A stretch of 64,000 bases of DNA, from contig NC_085047.1 of NCBI RefSeq assembly GCF_963662255.1, forward strand, positions 110,233,872 through 110,297,871, in the 5' to 3' direction. Each line of letters begins with the position of its first letter. Within the stretch, counting starts at the first letter, position 1. This document shows positions 21,501 to 36,500 of the stretch, piece by piece. A model generated the notes under the pieces. It had not been told where the DNA came from. It ran no database searches and saw only the letters and a program-made list of their open reading frames with translations. Source of the stretch: Cinclus cinclus (Eukaryota > Chordata > Aves > Passeriformes > Cinclidae). A program made the position numbers and the translations under genes.

Positions 21501-24500
21501 AACTGCATGTAGCTTACAATTCATGAATTCATGCATCTTACAGTTAAGTGTAGAAGATTCCCTGCCCTACTGATTGCAGAAGTAATTAATAGCCTGTGGC
21601 TAGTTGCAGCACTGTGCAAAATGCTAAAAATTGTTACCATTCTGCACAACTGTAGAATGCAGAAGACAGAGTAGAATCTCAGTAAGTCCTAGCAACATTT
21701 TATTCTCAGTTGGAGTTCAGCCAGGAGAGCTGTAGCCCCTTCTATATTTTGTTTAGTTGGTTTATAGGAAATTATTTGACCCTCAAAGTGGGCACTTTTT
21801 GTGAAAATATGCTTTTACCAGAAAGCACAGCACTGCCCAATGGCACCGTAGTGCAAACAAAACAAATTGTGCAGGGAAATGACCATGCTTCACCTGAGAA
21901 CATCACTTACTGGAACTGATTCCTTCAGGCTTGAGAGCAAGATTGGAAAGAAGAGCAACAGAGCGATCTCTCTCCCTCCAGTGCCTACAGACCCAGACTT
22001 CTCAGAGTATGACAGCTCAAAGGAAGACTGAGAGAGAAGAAAAACAACTCCTGTCTTTCTGCAATGCATTTAGGACAAGCAAAAGCACATTTTAAGCAGC
22101 CTTCAGAATGCAGTGCAACACCTTATTAACTCACTTGTACCTAATCCTTGCATTCTGGTATTTTGAGAAGGCATCATGCAACTCAGCAGTAGTTTCAGCC
22201 CATGTCTCCTTTGTAATAGATGACTCCACTCTATTTCTCATTTTAGTTAAGAATTAGCTTTCTGACAATAAGCTTTGCTCATATAACACATACTGATTTA
22301 ACTAAATAAATTTAGAAATTATATTAGATACACACTCTTCTTTCTCCCCTCCTCTAAGGTGGCCTTCTTAATTTGTCTTAAGAGAGCTCTAAGACTAGTC
22401 TAGGTGAAACTGATTAAGACCTGCCTCCACCACTCGCCTGTCTCATCCTCTGCAGCAGAAGAGTTTGGTCTAATTTCCTGTCTGAAACTGTAGGAGGGTA
22501 AAGTCACCTTCATAGACTAAGGGTGTTTTTCTGGGCCAGGTTTATAGTGCAAGAACCCCCACAAATACTGGACTGCAGCAATTTACTTGCATGGGTTTTG
22601 AGGCTTTTGAAGACAGTGCCTCTTCCTTTGGTGGCTCATTATTTTTCAGTCGTGTGGGAACTCAGGGTACAGCTGTATCAAGTGTAAACAGTGCTATTTT
22701 GTCTGTGCCTGGTTTTATCCTCATCCAGTATCTCCCAGCCAGGAGGCTTAGGTTAACTCTGGGCCGTCTTTAATGAGCAAATGAAAACAAAGTCCTCTAG
22801 CCCGTGGTTTCTCTGTTATGTGTTATCTAATCAGGGCTCTCTGGAACAGGACTTTGGAAACCTGTTCCCTGCACAAGCATATGAACTAGACTTAGCAGTA
22901 ATTTGTGTCAAGACTGCTTCAGAGCAGAGAGAAATATAGAATGGTCTTTTTGATTATTTTTTTTCCATAAATGTTTAATATGTTTTCTTACAAAAACATA
23001 CACAAAAAATCCTCCTTCTCTTTAGCATGTTGTAGAGCGCTAGTCAGAGGTACAGTACATAAAATACCAGTACATCAAGAGATAAGAACGGAACATTTTC
23101 TCGAGTAAAACAAGGAATAAAAAACTCAAACCAATTCCTGCTCCTTTGACTTGCTAGAATGTACATAAAAAAACTAACATTTCTAGGGATGAGTTTGTGT
23201 ACATGGGAAATGTGCTGAAAATCAATGAAATATGTACTTAAAAGCTGATTATTCTGCACCATTCTCTGGATAGGTCCTTTCATACTGTACAAACAGTGTC
23301 TTTCTGCAGTGTAGCCTAATCTGTTTCTAAAAGGTAAAAAGAGACCACGTAGTCCATGTAGCAAAATGTCTGCTGCCAGAATAGCTTGTCAGACCCTTTT
23401 CTCCGTGCAAAGAAGTTCTATCTTAATTGCAGTTAATCCAGTCAGAAAAGAGCAACAAATCTCTATGCACAAGAGGTATTTATCAGTCTTAAATGTGACA
23501 GGAAAACAATGAAGACTTCCCCAGAGAGTGCTGAGTCTGAGCTCTTATTTGGAGCTGTCCCTTCATTTCACCCCAAACTTTCTGTGTTGAAGAGGTTCCC
23601 ATGTTAGGTTTGTATCATATCACTTCCTTGTTTGTAACATTACGTTGCAGGAAGTTGTGTCCAGGGCTTCTCTGTGCTGGCAAATTGTATCCCCACATCT
23701 TGGAGAGGGGTGAGAAAGGACAAGTGAATGACAGGGCAGCTGTTTGATCTGTTCTGAGTATTTTACACAGGAGGACTCGGACTCTTCCCCTGCTCTGAGC
23801 TGCATCCAGCCTGGGTACCCGAGGGACAGATGTGACTGGAGGCCCTGTGCACACACAGGCAGTGGAGGTGTCCATCTGTGTTCACAGCACACAGCAACAG
23901 GCAGGGATCAACCTGGCCAGGGCATTAATCTCTCCTGTGATAAGAGCCATAAATCACAATATTCAGAACATGCAGGAGAAGTAGCAAAGAGCACTGAAGA
24001 TGGGGATGTCACCCTTCCTGCCCACCCTGAAGAAGAAAAGCCTCTCTTGTAGCCCACAACAGTTTCACACAGTAGTCTGTTTAGTCCTTCCCTTCAGAGC
24101 ACTGTTTCATTTTCAAACAGAGAAATTTTCAAACTATCTGGAAATAATAATTACTTTAATTCCCCATAAGCAGAGCAACCCACAAATGGTATTTCTCCCA
24201 TCTGCCTCCTCTATCTCAGTATGTCAGAAGGCTTTTCCAACTCTCCTAATTTTTTAAGGACTCACCTGAGCCCTTTGTCTCAACAACTGATAATCTTCTA
24301 CAGCCTAAAAATAACTGTTCTTAAAATGGGTCCATCTCTGAACAGATGTGGTTTCCTTTGTGTGGGTGATGCTGCAACAGGAAACCAACTTGCTACAGAA
24401 CCAGAGTCACTATTTACAATAGTCCTGGACCATGGGTAGAAACCTGTCACAAATTTTAGCTCAGAAAAAAAAAATGTTAGTCATAGGAAAAAGAGAGAAA

Positions 24501-27500
24501 GTTAGAGAAATGAAGGAACTGTAGGAAGCCAGACTAGTTTAACTGAGGCAGGAGAAATGCAATCCATAACTTGTCGTGACTGATGATAAAAGTTAACTAG
24601 GATACTGGTTAGACTGCTGGAGGTCTCTGATTCAAGGAGCCTTACAAAAAGACTCCTCAAAAAAGACTTATAGACTATTGCCATGGCAGTCATCCACCAC
24701 GTTAAATATCTATAGTTCATACTGTATTTGTCTACATGCATTTTGAATGTAAAAAGTGATAATGGAGATAGGAAATGAAAATATTTCTCAACCCCTGAAG
24801 AGAGGCTGAGAGTATTGTTGAAATAAAATATCTTCTGTAGATTTTGCAATCAGAGTAGAGATGACATTTTGAGGGCCTTGAGAGTCTCCACGTGGTATGT
24901 AACCCTTTGATGCACATTCTGCTTGTGCTTCCATCACAGTCTGAGCAGGAAAGTCTGGAGCAGAGCACATAATTTCTTACACCATGGGAGAAGCAGAAGT
25001 GACAAAAGCATTTCCAGAACACTGGCAGGAGAATGCTGAGATGCCACATGTGCATTCAAAAATTACTTTTCTAAAAACAGAGAGGACACCTGCAATTTCT
25101 GGGATTGCTGGCTTGGTGCTCATGTCCACAGATCGAAAGAAAAGGAGCTCTCCTCCTGTTAGATAAGGATTATCCAAAGTGAAGGATGTAGGGAGAAGTC
25201 TCTTTGTTTTGGAAGAATGGGAATTGGTTGCGCTCATTAACTAAAAAGTCACGCTGTGGTATATTTTTTTCCCTTTGTGTAATCAGTGCTTTACAGATTT
25301 ATGGAATGATGAGATGATTTTCTTTGACCTCCAGTATATCACAGAACCTTCAGTTTCACTGGACTAACAGTGTTGCTGAGCATAACATGTTATGTACCTT
25401 GTGCTTGGCACAGCATGTGGTGAAGAAAGTGCCCAGTCTTGGTATGAAGGTATCAAAAAATGAAGCAGCCAAGGTCTCATTTCACTGTCACAGTTTGACT
25501 TTCACAGTCTGACAACTGTGCTGCTCTTAGCTCCCTTTATGTGCTTCTCCACTAGACTCCATAAAAGGGTAGGTCATAGTTGATATCTAATGGTTTTCAG
25601 TGCTTCTTGTATTTGTGAAACATCTGAGAGACAGATTTTCCTAGCAGTGTAGAGATGCTGTGCTTGAAGGGGGTCTCTATAACACTCTCAGGCCATGAAT
25701 TGCAGTAGAACATGCCAGCTGAGCATAGAAGGGAAAGAAAATGAAATATAAATTCATTACTGCAGAGCCAGAACATCAAGGATAAATTCTGTCTGTTTCC
25801 AGGCTTCTACTTTATATTCCCACCTAAGGATACCATTAGTGGAGACAAACTGAGCTCTTTTGATCACTTTCTACTGTGAAAAGGGTCAATCTTCACACTC
25901 CCACCTACATGATCTTGACTCGCCCTTGGGCTGACTTTCATATTCATTTGATCTGATGCAGCTCATAAACCCATCAGAAAACTGATCTTTTTCGTAATTT
26001 TTTAAAATTTTCTGGATTTATTTTCTGTCAGTTCAATGAGCTGAATTGGTTCAGTGAGGGGTCAGGTAAGTGTCAAAAGTAAGGAAGCATGGGTGGGAAA
26101 CAGGTAGGTTAGGGGAAGGAGAGGGAGAAGACAGGAAAAAGCACACAAGGTTAGAAACAAGACTGCTTCTTTCAGTGACAGAAAGCCTTAGGATCAGCTT
26201 ACCATGTCTGATTATATCCTTAGGAAGGTGATTTCCCTGGAGTTCCTGTGGGTTCAGTGTAGAAACAGGAGTTTCTTTAGAGGGTGGATAAAAAGGAAAT
26301 AAAGGGAAATAATCTAATTTAGACACATAGGTTAGGCAATATAAATAGGTCTGTTCTTTACTGCAAAGACCCCTGTGACCAAGGCTTTAAAACACAGTTA
26401 ATGTCTAAATACCCAGAAAACCAAAACAGTTGTCTCTAAATGCAGAAGTGGCCTTCAGGGAGCTCCAAAAGGCCTCAAGTGCAATCAGAAAGACCATGCA
26501 AGCCCAGGGAGCAGGGCATGAGCACCAGGTGGATTGGCTGTGTGAAGTCAGAGTTGAGCAAAGGCTGGTGAAGCTGATGTCACTTGGAATTTGCTCAAGC
26601 TCTGCCTGAGGAGAAAATCAGGAGTAGTCCTCTAGTGTATGTCTTGTTTTCAGCAGAGTTCCCCCCTGCCATTCCCTGCATGCCACCAGCTCTCTCCTTA
26701 ACTTTGTTTCTGTCTTGCTCTTTTTTTGCCTCTGCCATTATTTGTAAAACTACTACTGAAAATGACCTACATAAATAAATAAATTGAATGAATAAATCAT
26801 GAGGGAGAGAATGAATGTGTGAGTGTGTAGGTGGATGACAGAGAGAATCAGGCTGGTGGGAGCAGCAGGAGCTCAGTTCATTTGCTGGCAGCAGCAGAGC
26901 CCCAGGGAAGGTAAGGACATTAAGTACCTGATTGTGCAAGGTGCTGAGTGCCTTCATCTTCTGTCATTTTTGGAGATAATAAAAAGCATTTCCAGACCTT
27001 GCCAGTAGAGGCTTCAGTGAAGGATGAAGACTAAACCTGTGACTTTTATTGTTTGGGTTTTTTTCAGTTTTCAGATCCCTAAAGATTTTTTGCCCATAAT
27101 TAATCTTTTGATAACTGCCTTTCATGGAGCCTTTTAAAACAATCAATGGACCCTCAAGGGCCTGTGTAACTGATTTTCTGGCCTTCAGATAATGCAAGGC
27201 AGGAGAAACTTCCCTTTTGCAAGAGCAAGTCTGGAAGTGTAATTTCAGAGTTTATATTGGTTGTATCCTCTCATGTATGACTTTTTCTCCATGGAAGACA
27301 CTTGCTCAGCCACTGGCCCCTTGCCACACTATTGAACCCTGGGACTTTTCTGTATGGGAGCATGGGGTGAACTCTGCAGTTCAGGAAGGCTATTGATGCT
27401 CCTTTGAGATTTGTCACATCTCACCTCAGAGATGACATGTCCACATTATGCTGACAGGTTTGCTCTTCAGAATGAGACATATACAGCTGGAATTAAACTG

Positions 27501-30500
27501 ATTGCAGAAAGGCATAGGTATTATTAAATGGACAAATTCTGACAAAAAAAAAGTGGTTTAATTATCAGTGGTGTTTGCAGTAAGTACTTAGTGCTCCTGA
27601 CCTTGCAGCAGTCCTCCCTTTTTGTTTCTGAGGTAGTTCAAACCTTTGTGTGATACGTCCAGAGGATAAGGCTGTATTATGGTATGAGGTAGAGAAAGCA
27701 GCTTCTTAAAGAAACCTTGGAAATGTGTGTCCATGCTTGTGGGTTTTGTATATGTACAGTTTCCTCTCAACTTTTTAAAATACATGGCTCTTTAGCACTC
27801 ATCCCAGGAGCCTAGGTATCCCTCACAAATGATAAGTAGCTGGATTAGAACTAAAGAAATTGTCTTGAATTTCTCTTCAAATCAAGCATGGCTTGTTCCT
27901 GTTCTCTTCTAAAAGTTTGCTCTGGCACAAACTTTATAGTTGACCATTGGAGTTGTTGCAGGAGATCCAAATGACACACAGTGCAGCCAGCCCTTATGGG
28001 ACATTATGCACTCCCCTGAAGAACAGAGGAAAGGAAAAAAAGGATTTTTCAATTTCTTTTTCTGTATTCAAGGTAGCAGCAGAGTTGAGAATAAGATATG
28101 GAGGATGAGGTATTGTTGGTTTCAGGCTGTGCTTTTGAGAAGATGTGATGTTCTAAATCGCTTTTCTCTTTAAACTTGGCAATTGTATATGCAGGAATAG
28201 GGAATTACAGTGACAAAGTTTGGAATTCATAAATACATTTATAACTCTGGTCAAGTGCAAATCCCTCAGGTGGCAAGGAAGGGGAACAGTGTGCCTATCA
28301 GTCACAGGTAGAACAGTCTCCACAGATTGCTCTACAGAGATTGCTCATAATCAACCATTTATTCAGCTGTGACATGCTGTTCACATATAAAATAGGCCAG
28401 GATGTCACCTGACTGTGGCTGACAGCCAGTCCACTGACTGAGTCTAGAGCTTATTGCATATGTGCAAGTCCAAGGTTACCTACGTTAACTCAAGAAGAAG
28501 GAGAAAATTAAAAGGAAAATTTGGGCAATTGCACCAGAAACCTCATTACTGTGAATCTGGGAGGCTCCAGAATGACTTGTGAACATCCCTGTCAGGTCAA
28601 ACATTATTGCCCCCATTCCTCCAGATAATACTGCTCCCTGTGGGACCTGATGGGTCAACATCAATGGAAAACTGCATGAGCTTGCTTTGTGCCGGGTCTG
28701 TGCAGGACATGTCCACCCCTTCCAAGTGATTTTAAGTGTGTGACAGCAAACCATGGCCAGCACTGATACAGGAGCTGTAATCCTTGTCACCCTGGAAATA
28801 TCATCATCTTTCTGGATCCTTCTTTGCTTTGGACATCTTCTGTCCATCCTCATAGTGTAAAGTCTTGAAGCAATGGATGAGGAAGGGATTTGTGGCCATA
28901 GGCTGATGTGGGCAGTCAGACAAGTGCTGCCCAGTCAGAGATTCTGCACCTTATCTTCTCCTTGATCTCTTTTTCAGGTGGCTGAAAACAATGGAAATTA
29001 AAAGGTGTTTACATGATGCAGAAGCTTTCTTTCCATCTTCAGAGGGAACTGAGCCATACAAGTACATAAGGCCTTAGTGACAGTCAGTGGGCTGGATCCT
29101 ATAGGGTGGAAAGTGGAAGACAAAAACACCATGCTTGGTGGGATTTCCAGGAGGATTTAGTTTATTTAAGAGTGGGTGCCTAACTACATAAGCACCAATT
29201 ATAAACCTATCAAGTATGCATTCGTTTGCATAGATGTCTAAATATTTACTTTTGTACAGCACTTAGTAACTCTGAAATAAGTTTTCCTGTCCAGCTCCAG
29301 TGCAGAAGCCTGTACAGTCAAGCAAACATGGCCCTGCCTCTCAGCAGGGGATGTTAAGTGTGGCACTACATGGATTTAACTCAGACATTTGGCTTCTCAT
29401 CCAGAACTGCACTTGAATGATTTTTAAAATATTCCCTTATTAAGCTGGAGCAAAAGAAGTGGTGTTGGCACACCACCCTCCACTCCTTTGGGTAGGGATT
29501 GTCCCCATGTTGAAGACAATATCCTGTGGTGGCTGCTCTCCACTCTTTTCCAGGTAAACCGTTGTCAGCTTCCTTGTATGCTTCTCAGCATTTGAATCTC
29601 AAAAAGCTATTAAAAATCTTTAAAGGATCCGAGATAATATTTACCTGCTATTTACACACTTATTCCAAGTCAAATAACTCACAGTGCCTCAGCCACCTTG
29701 CCTGATAATCAGGACAGCACTTGGAATAGTATGTGCTTCTCCCTTTCACCTCCACTCTCTCCATCATTGCTGCAATCCAGTACCCAGAGTACTGTCCTGA
29801 ATACAGATTTCCTTCTTCCTGCTCTGTTTATTTCCTTTAAGGCATTTTTCCCCCTCTTGTGGATTGACAGATTTATCAACACCAGCTAAGATTCATTTAA
29901 TATGCCCAACATAAGCCAAACAGGCTCCTGGACTGTCGCTCCATATTCTTTTCTCACAAAGAAATGGTTTTAGCTGCAATTATTTACATTGTATGCTTAA
30001 ATATTTAGAAATTGCAATAGTTTGGTAGTCGGGTGTTGCTGTAACCTATCCTGAATGTTAAGTCTATAATCCAATTCTGCAGATGCCTGCTTAGATTTTT
30101 GTTTTGTTTTTCTTCCTGGCTGTGATGAGAAAATATCCCCAGGAGGCAGGGACACAGCAGCACCTTGGGCTGGATGCTGCACTCCTGGTCTCTCTGTTGG
30201 AGACATGGAGGGGCATCCACACATGGCAAGCCTGCAGAATTAATCCCAGATGCTAAGTGTGGAGTTCAGTATCATGCAGCACAGCTTTGAATTTTTCATT
30301 TTTCATTCATTAAAAGGCAGTCAAAAAGAAAAAAGCTCCTTTCTCATCCTCCTGAGTGCTGTCACACTCACTCATATACACTCAGACACTGCTGCCTTTC
30401 CAGTTAATACCAAGGGATGTAACGCCACAGTAAACAGAGAACTGTACCAGATTTCCATGGATTAGGGAGTGTATTTTTATGGATCCAGTTGCAAAAGGAT

Positions 30501-30506
30501 CACTGC
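18596..30506. other. Intergenic, no gene recognised
   Basis: About 12 kb without supported genes. The part at 18940-20160 is distinctly AT-rich. 26765-26800 has AAAT-type repeats. Open frames do not exceed 122 codons and none has a recognisable domain. It may hold conserved non-coding elements, which cannot be tested from one genome. Confidence 0.6.
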
Positions 30507-30569
30507 TTTTTTTTTTTTTTTTTTTAGGTTTTATTATCTCACAAAAATATTTCTTCTTTTTTTTTTTCT
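30507..30569. repeat. Poly-T tracts
   Basis: A run of 19 T at 30507-30525 is followed by a second T-rich run near 30557-30569. This could be the complement of a decayed poly-A tail, but no recognisable retrogene lies to the left. Confidence 0.85.
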
Positions 30570-33500
30570 CTGTCCAATTTAAAATCTCCTCTGGCATTAG
30601 GCAAAATGTTTCTCTTAATCCCTATCGGTATAGTCCTAGTTTGCTGCAGATTCTCTGCTGGATGTCCTGACTTTCCCCCTCAAATCATCACACCCTCTTA
30701 TTCTGAATGCGCTTATCTACCTGTAGGAATTCTCTCCTCAGCTACCACAACCTTCCTGCAGGCATGGAGCAGCTATCCATGGGCAGCAGCGTCACAGGCA
30801 CTCGGGGTCATGCCTTTAATCTGAGGTTACAGGGCACTGTCAAGTGCTGGTGGACAGAATGCAGGCGAGACTGTCAGAGGTGCCAGCTGAAAGCAGAGCA
30901 GTCACACAGATATCACCTCTTGGTGATAACAGCAGAAGCAAAAATTACTTTATTCACTGTAAAGAACATGGCAAGGCATGCCTAACTCACCCATAGCCCT
31001 GAAATCGAATGGAGAGAAGGAAAGACTTGCATCTCTCTGTCCTTGTTTATAAACTGTAACACGCCCCAGGGCTCCATGTTCCATTTCTGATAGATGTGCA
31101 AAAGCCTGCACACAGTAACTCTGTCCAGCTCCCAGGCTAACACAGGGCCATATCTGGGACGTCCTGGACGTTATGCTCTTGATGTTGGCACATCAGAGTA
31201 TGTGACATCAGAGGATATCCTGCCTGCAGCTTCCCAAAATTACTGGAAAGGCTTTTATGGAAGATTGTACCTTTTTACAGTGTGTCACTGTTGAACAGTA
31301 GTGATGCTGTCACTCTTAGGGAAGTGGCAGTGTTCCTGCCTCAACAGCATGTTCACCTGGTGCATATGTTCTGATTTAAAAGTATAAAAAAAATCTTAAT
31401 AAAATTCCCTCAGTGTAACTGATACTGACACATCAAGGACACAATTACCATTCTGCTCACATGGAAGGGAAATGTTAAGAAATAACCCTTCAGCCCATTC
31501 CTAGTATTTTCTATTTATCATTCACCAAATGTACACTTTAAAAATTGTAATACTTGCCCAAGATTTTTCTAAAGTGTTGAGTTTTGGGGTTTTTTTCCCT
31601 CCATTAGCTCTCTCTCTGTCATCAGGCAAATGGTTTGGGAAAGTCTCCACCAGTCACTTGGGAGCACTTGTTGAACATTTGGAGTTACAGAGCAGCATTC
31701 ACCTTTGGCAAGAGCTGTCTCTGATCTTCGGGACAGCATGGGAAAGTGCATGCAGGGCATTCTAGTCCTTGCAGGCAGATATTTGTCCCTGTAAAAAACC
31801 CCATCCTCATGGCACAGGAGATCTGTCCCAGGACAGGCAAGTCCTTGAGCTACAGACTTCTAGAAACAGGGAAATGAGGGATAATACTTGCCCTCTACTT
31901 CTAAACTCTCCTAGACATCTGGGTTTGGCCATTATTGGGTAAAGAGTTGTTGAGCTAGACAGACTACAGGTCTAATCAAGTGGGATATTTTTTATTGGAA
32001 GTGGTGATATTTGTTATTTTGTTATTAGAAGTGGTTAATGCCTGAAAGAACCAGCTGGTCAGGAAACCATTTTTAATGCATTTTTTGCACCTCCATTGGC
32101 TTCAGCCACAATGATGGGTACCAGATCAGAATCATGCCAGTGGCTGAGAAATGTTTTTTCAGTACAAGCAAGAATTTTCTGTTCTGTTCAAGTTGGTTGG
32201 GTCCACTGAATAGCCTCTGTAATCTATTTCAGCACTAAGAATCAAGTGTAAGCCACATCTTAGGGATGACGTTCTGTCATGGTCAAAGGGCAGCAGATGG
32301 AAGTGAAAGTTGGTGAAGTAAACAGTTAGGAGAAGGTGTGCTTGTCATATAACAAACAGAAGTGACTCATGCAATGTCCCCTTCCCCCTGCAGTAGTTAC
32401 ATGAATCACCTCACCTGTGTCCAAGGAAAGGTCAAACCAATTTCTCAGTTCTTGGAAGAGTTTTCAATTTAAAAGTACTGCAGGATCATGACATTATTTA
32501 CTGTGAAGAGTTCTATGAGCTCTGATTCAGTTTAACATGGGATCACAGTACAATTCTATTAGAACTGTCTCGATTACACAATGTGATTAATGTACATCTT
32601 GACTAGCTCTCAGTGCCAATGCAGATTTTCCTTTTCCAAACTCCTTTGGTGCTCTCTCTTGTTCTTCCGTGTTATTTTCAATTGTTTGGCTTAGAAATAA
32701 AAAGCGAGGAGATGGAGGAAACGACACTTTTGCTGAAGGAAGAAGCATAGACTCGTTTCAAGAGGGTGAGGAATTGGGATTAAAAAGGAATTACTCTTCT
32801 TGGTTTCAACTGCAAACCCACCCAGGTTAGGCTAAGGGGGGCATTCACTCTTTTTGCTTCTCCCTCACATTTGGACTCTACTGGCCTCTTCCCTGCATTA
32901 TTCAAAACCTAAAAGAAGAATAAGTGCTGCTCTGGAAAATTTCAACTTGTCAGAAGTGACGCAGTGTTGGTAGCAGGAAGGGATCTTTCATTTCATCTCC
33001 TGGCTTTTCCATGACTCTCCTCCTGCTCCCAGCCCCATTTGTTTCCATACATGCTTATTACCAGGAAGAATACAGGAAGAAATTAATCCTAGTATGGGTT
33101 TCTTTCAAGGCACATTTCTCTCATTTCCATTGTGGCTTGATCTGTTAACTGTTATAAATTAAAATCAGGCAGCTTGACATTTTTATTTTGTTCTCCACAC
33201 AACAGGTTGGGTTAACCTATGTGGGATTCCCATATGTAATTTACCCAGCTAATTTATGTGGAAAATACCAGCTCTCTTGCCCTAGCTTGGATTTGAGTTT
33301 GACTGAGTTTTCTCAGCATAAAAGCAAACTTCATTTCTAAATGAAGCATTTTCCCCTTCTGAAGTAGTTTGTCTTCCTGCATAGATGCAATATAAAGGAA
33401 CATATATATCCTTCTGCTGTTTCGTTTTCCTCTTTTCTATTGTACATTCAGAAATCAGGGGATGAATGGAAAGGAGATGTCCTGGCAAATCTGGTCACTG

Positions 33501-36500
33501 GCATTACCATACCTGTCAAATTAATTAGGGGGCAGTGAACCTTTTAAAATAAAATGTTTAGATTCTGTATATAGGATCATTCTTGGTTTTTATGACAAAA
33601 TCCACCTATTCCTGTCTGCATCTCATGCAAGACTGCACCCATCCTGCAAAAATCAATCAAAGGGTTTCTGTATTATGAAACATAGGCACTTATTTTTTTA
33701 ATTATTACACTCAGCTTAAAGCTATGCTTCTCTGTGACTGACTAACCTGTTATAACTCCATTACAACTCAAAATTCAACATCATTAACAGTTTTCATCAC
33801 ACTAAATTGTTATTGGAAATGCTTGTGCTGACTCTGACTCCAAATATAACTAAAGCAACTAAAATGTTAGTTCTTCCTATAGATTTTTTAACGTGAATAC
33901 AAATTAATAAGGATGCAATCCTCCATCTTTATGTTTTGAAAGAATTTATTTCCTTGTTTGTAGGAGCCAGAAAGTAAATTGAGGTGAATGGAGTGGAAAG
34001 AGCACTTTTGTTTGGTGAACTATAGGCTTGAGATTGAACAAAATCATTGACAGTTTTACCAGAGAGGATTTTCAGAAGCCCATCAAAATGTCTGTACACA
34101 GACTGGCCCTGCAGCATGGGAGCAGCAGAATGCACTGCCACAAGGGAGATCTGTCTGGGTATTTATACCACGCTCATTGCCATGGAAACAGAAAATCTTA
34201 AGTGCAGACATTACGTACGGAGGTGTTTGTGCTTTCCTGCCTCTCGCACACTCAATCTTTCCTTCCCCCCAACCCTGGGGCTTTTATGGATGGTTTAATA
34301 GTGAGGAGGCCCAGTGTCAGCCAACAACTTGAATGGACTCCCAAAACCTTGGGATCCCTGGGCCAGGCTGGTCCAGTGCCTGGAATGTGCCTTCAGCACT
34401 GGATGCTTCAGTCCTGCAGTGATCCACCTGTCACAGGTGGTCCCAAGCTCCTCCAGAGTGCCTGGCCATGTCAGGGAGTGGTGGGAAGTCCATCAGCAAT
34501 ATCTGAAGGGCACAGCTGTGGAGAAGGATCACCAAGACTTAACTCACGGCATGTCTCCTGCCTCCCCAGGGGAGTTACAGCCATGGGGTGGGAGGTCCTG
34601 AGCTCAGAGTTTGGTGGTGGGATGTCTGCCAGAAGCTGAGGGGGTTTTCCAAGTTCTGGACCAGCACACACCACGGATCCCCTGCTTCTTTACACAAAAC
34701 ATTTAGTCTTTAAGCAGCCATATGCCAGGATCATTCAAGATGGGAGCTCTTCCTCCTGTGGTCACATCTGTCACTGACTGTGAATTTAGGTAGGTATTAA
34801 TCATGCTTTTGCACCTCCATACCACACTGGCATTTTGTGCCACTTTTTTCATCAATATCTCTGTAATGTACCTGGGAGCTTATCAAATGAAGCCAATAGC
34901 AATAAAAGTATTCTAGCTGACTTCAAAAATTAATTAGTCTTTTTCTGCTTCTATAAAAGAGATCTACCCTAAGAGCTGGGTAATTGGTAAGCTCTGGCCC
35001 TCTTAGCCCACATCTGTATAATTTGCAAAGCTGGGTTTAACATGATGCTTCAAGTTAACATGCTGACACAATCTAATTTTCTAAAGAAAAAGACTGACTA
35101 CAGGTCTTCATAAATTCTTAAAAATGTTCTGCTTAGTCTAATGACAGTATGTCATACTAGCCGAGAAAAATGTAAGACCAGGTTTTGGGTGTTTTTGGAG
35201 CAGTTAAGAGTCAGGAGTGCTGTGGAAGGAAAGGGAAGTTACCTCTTGTTTCCTGTAAACATCTTCTCCATGCTATAAGATATTGCTCACTCTCCTTGGC
35301 CAGACAAGGAATTCATAATGGCAGGGAAATCAAGAATCCAGGAGACTCTGGAACTGGGAAATCTGATGTCCAAAGCAAATGAAACTGTGCATTTCAATCA
35401 TAATATATTGTTGTTTTTATGAATTTGTTAGTATTTTGATTTAGAAATGGTTGTATTGTTAACATAGTACTTCTTTTGCTGTAGCTGCACACTTAAGTAG
35501 GCATGGTACAACACCCAAAATTGCTACCTAGAGCTACAGTATTTTTGTGCACAGTAGGATTTCTAATTTCTTGAATAATACTACACAATGCAATACTTTC
35601 TTACTCAGTGAGAGCTGTTTCTCACTGCTTGAGATATAATAACCTCTTGGCAAGTCATGGAGCTGCAAACTGTAATGGTCTGTGTAGAACATTTTTGCAC
35701 AGTCTCTTAAAATGCTCAGCATTCTCTAAAAAATGAATCAGGAGAAACTGGTAAAATAAGTTGCAGAAACAGAATGAGATGGCTCTTCAGATTTATATAT
35801 AGAAGGCTTTTTAGACGCCCACATCCCCTATATTAAAAACAGTGATTCAGAAAATCAGCCAGCAGATTCCTGAACCAAAGTATTGTGTGTGATTTTTGCA
35901 GTCCACTTTTAAAGAGATGTATTGTTTACAAGAATGAAATGGGTATTAGAAGGCAATTTTGCAATACAGGTGTCTTGTAGGGTAGTCTTTACTTGGATGA
36001 GATGATGCTAGTTTTAATTTACCATTTTAATTTGCTATATGCATCTATGCATTTATAAAAACAAATTTTCTTCTCAGAAATATATATGAAACAATTCACT
36101 TGGAAAGGTACCTGGTAATATTTAATAACAAAAACAGAGTGAGCCTGAAAAGAGTTGCAAAGTCACATATCTGATGCCTACAGCAAAGAAATGGAGTTGG
36201 GAAAATATTGTGGTTAACCCTACTGTAAGTCAAGTATTTGTCATCTAAATCCAGAATCCCCTTTTTGAAGGGACAGAAGGAGCTGACTGCAGACCAAACT
36301 CCCTGCATCACTTTTCTAATCCTCCTTAAAGGTAAGGGACCACTGGAGACACTTTGGTTTGTTGGTCAAACCATGTTAGTTAAACTCCCTGTCACAACGT
36401 GTGGGATTGAGATAAGGGGGAGGTTCCCAAAATGATGCCACCTACTCCCCTGGCATGGCATGTCCCAGGGAGGTGTCTTGGGACCTCAGTGCCAAGGACC

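Noticed and set aside
28485..28853. 122-codon minus-strand open frame
   Set aside because: No recognisable domain and no supporting splice or promoter context; its length is within chance for a 64-kb window.
34202..34639. 145-codon plus-strand open frame
   Set aside because: It sits in a GC-rich patch with overlapping frames on both strands. No family is recognised and there is no sign of splicing or a promoter.
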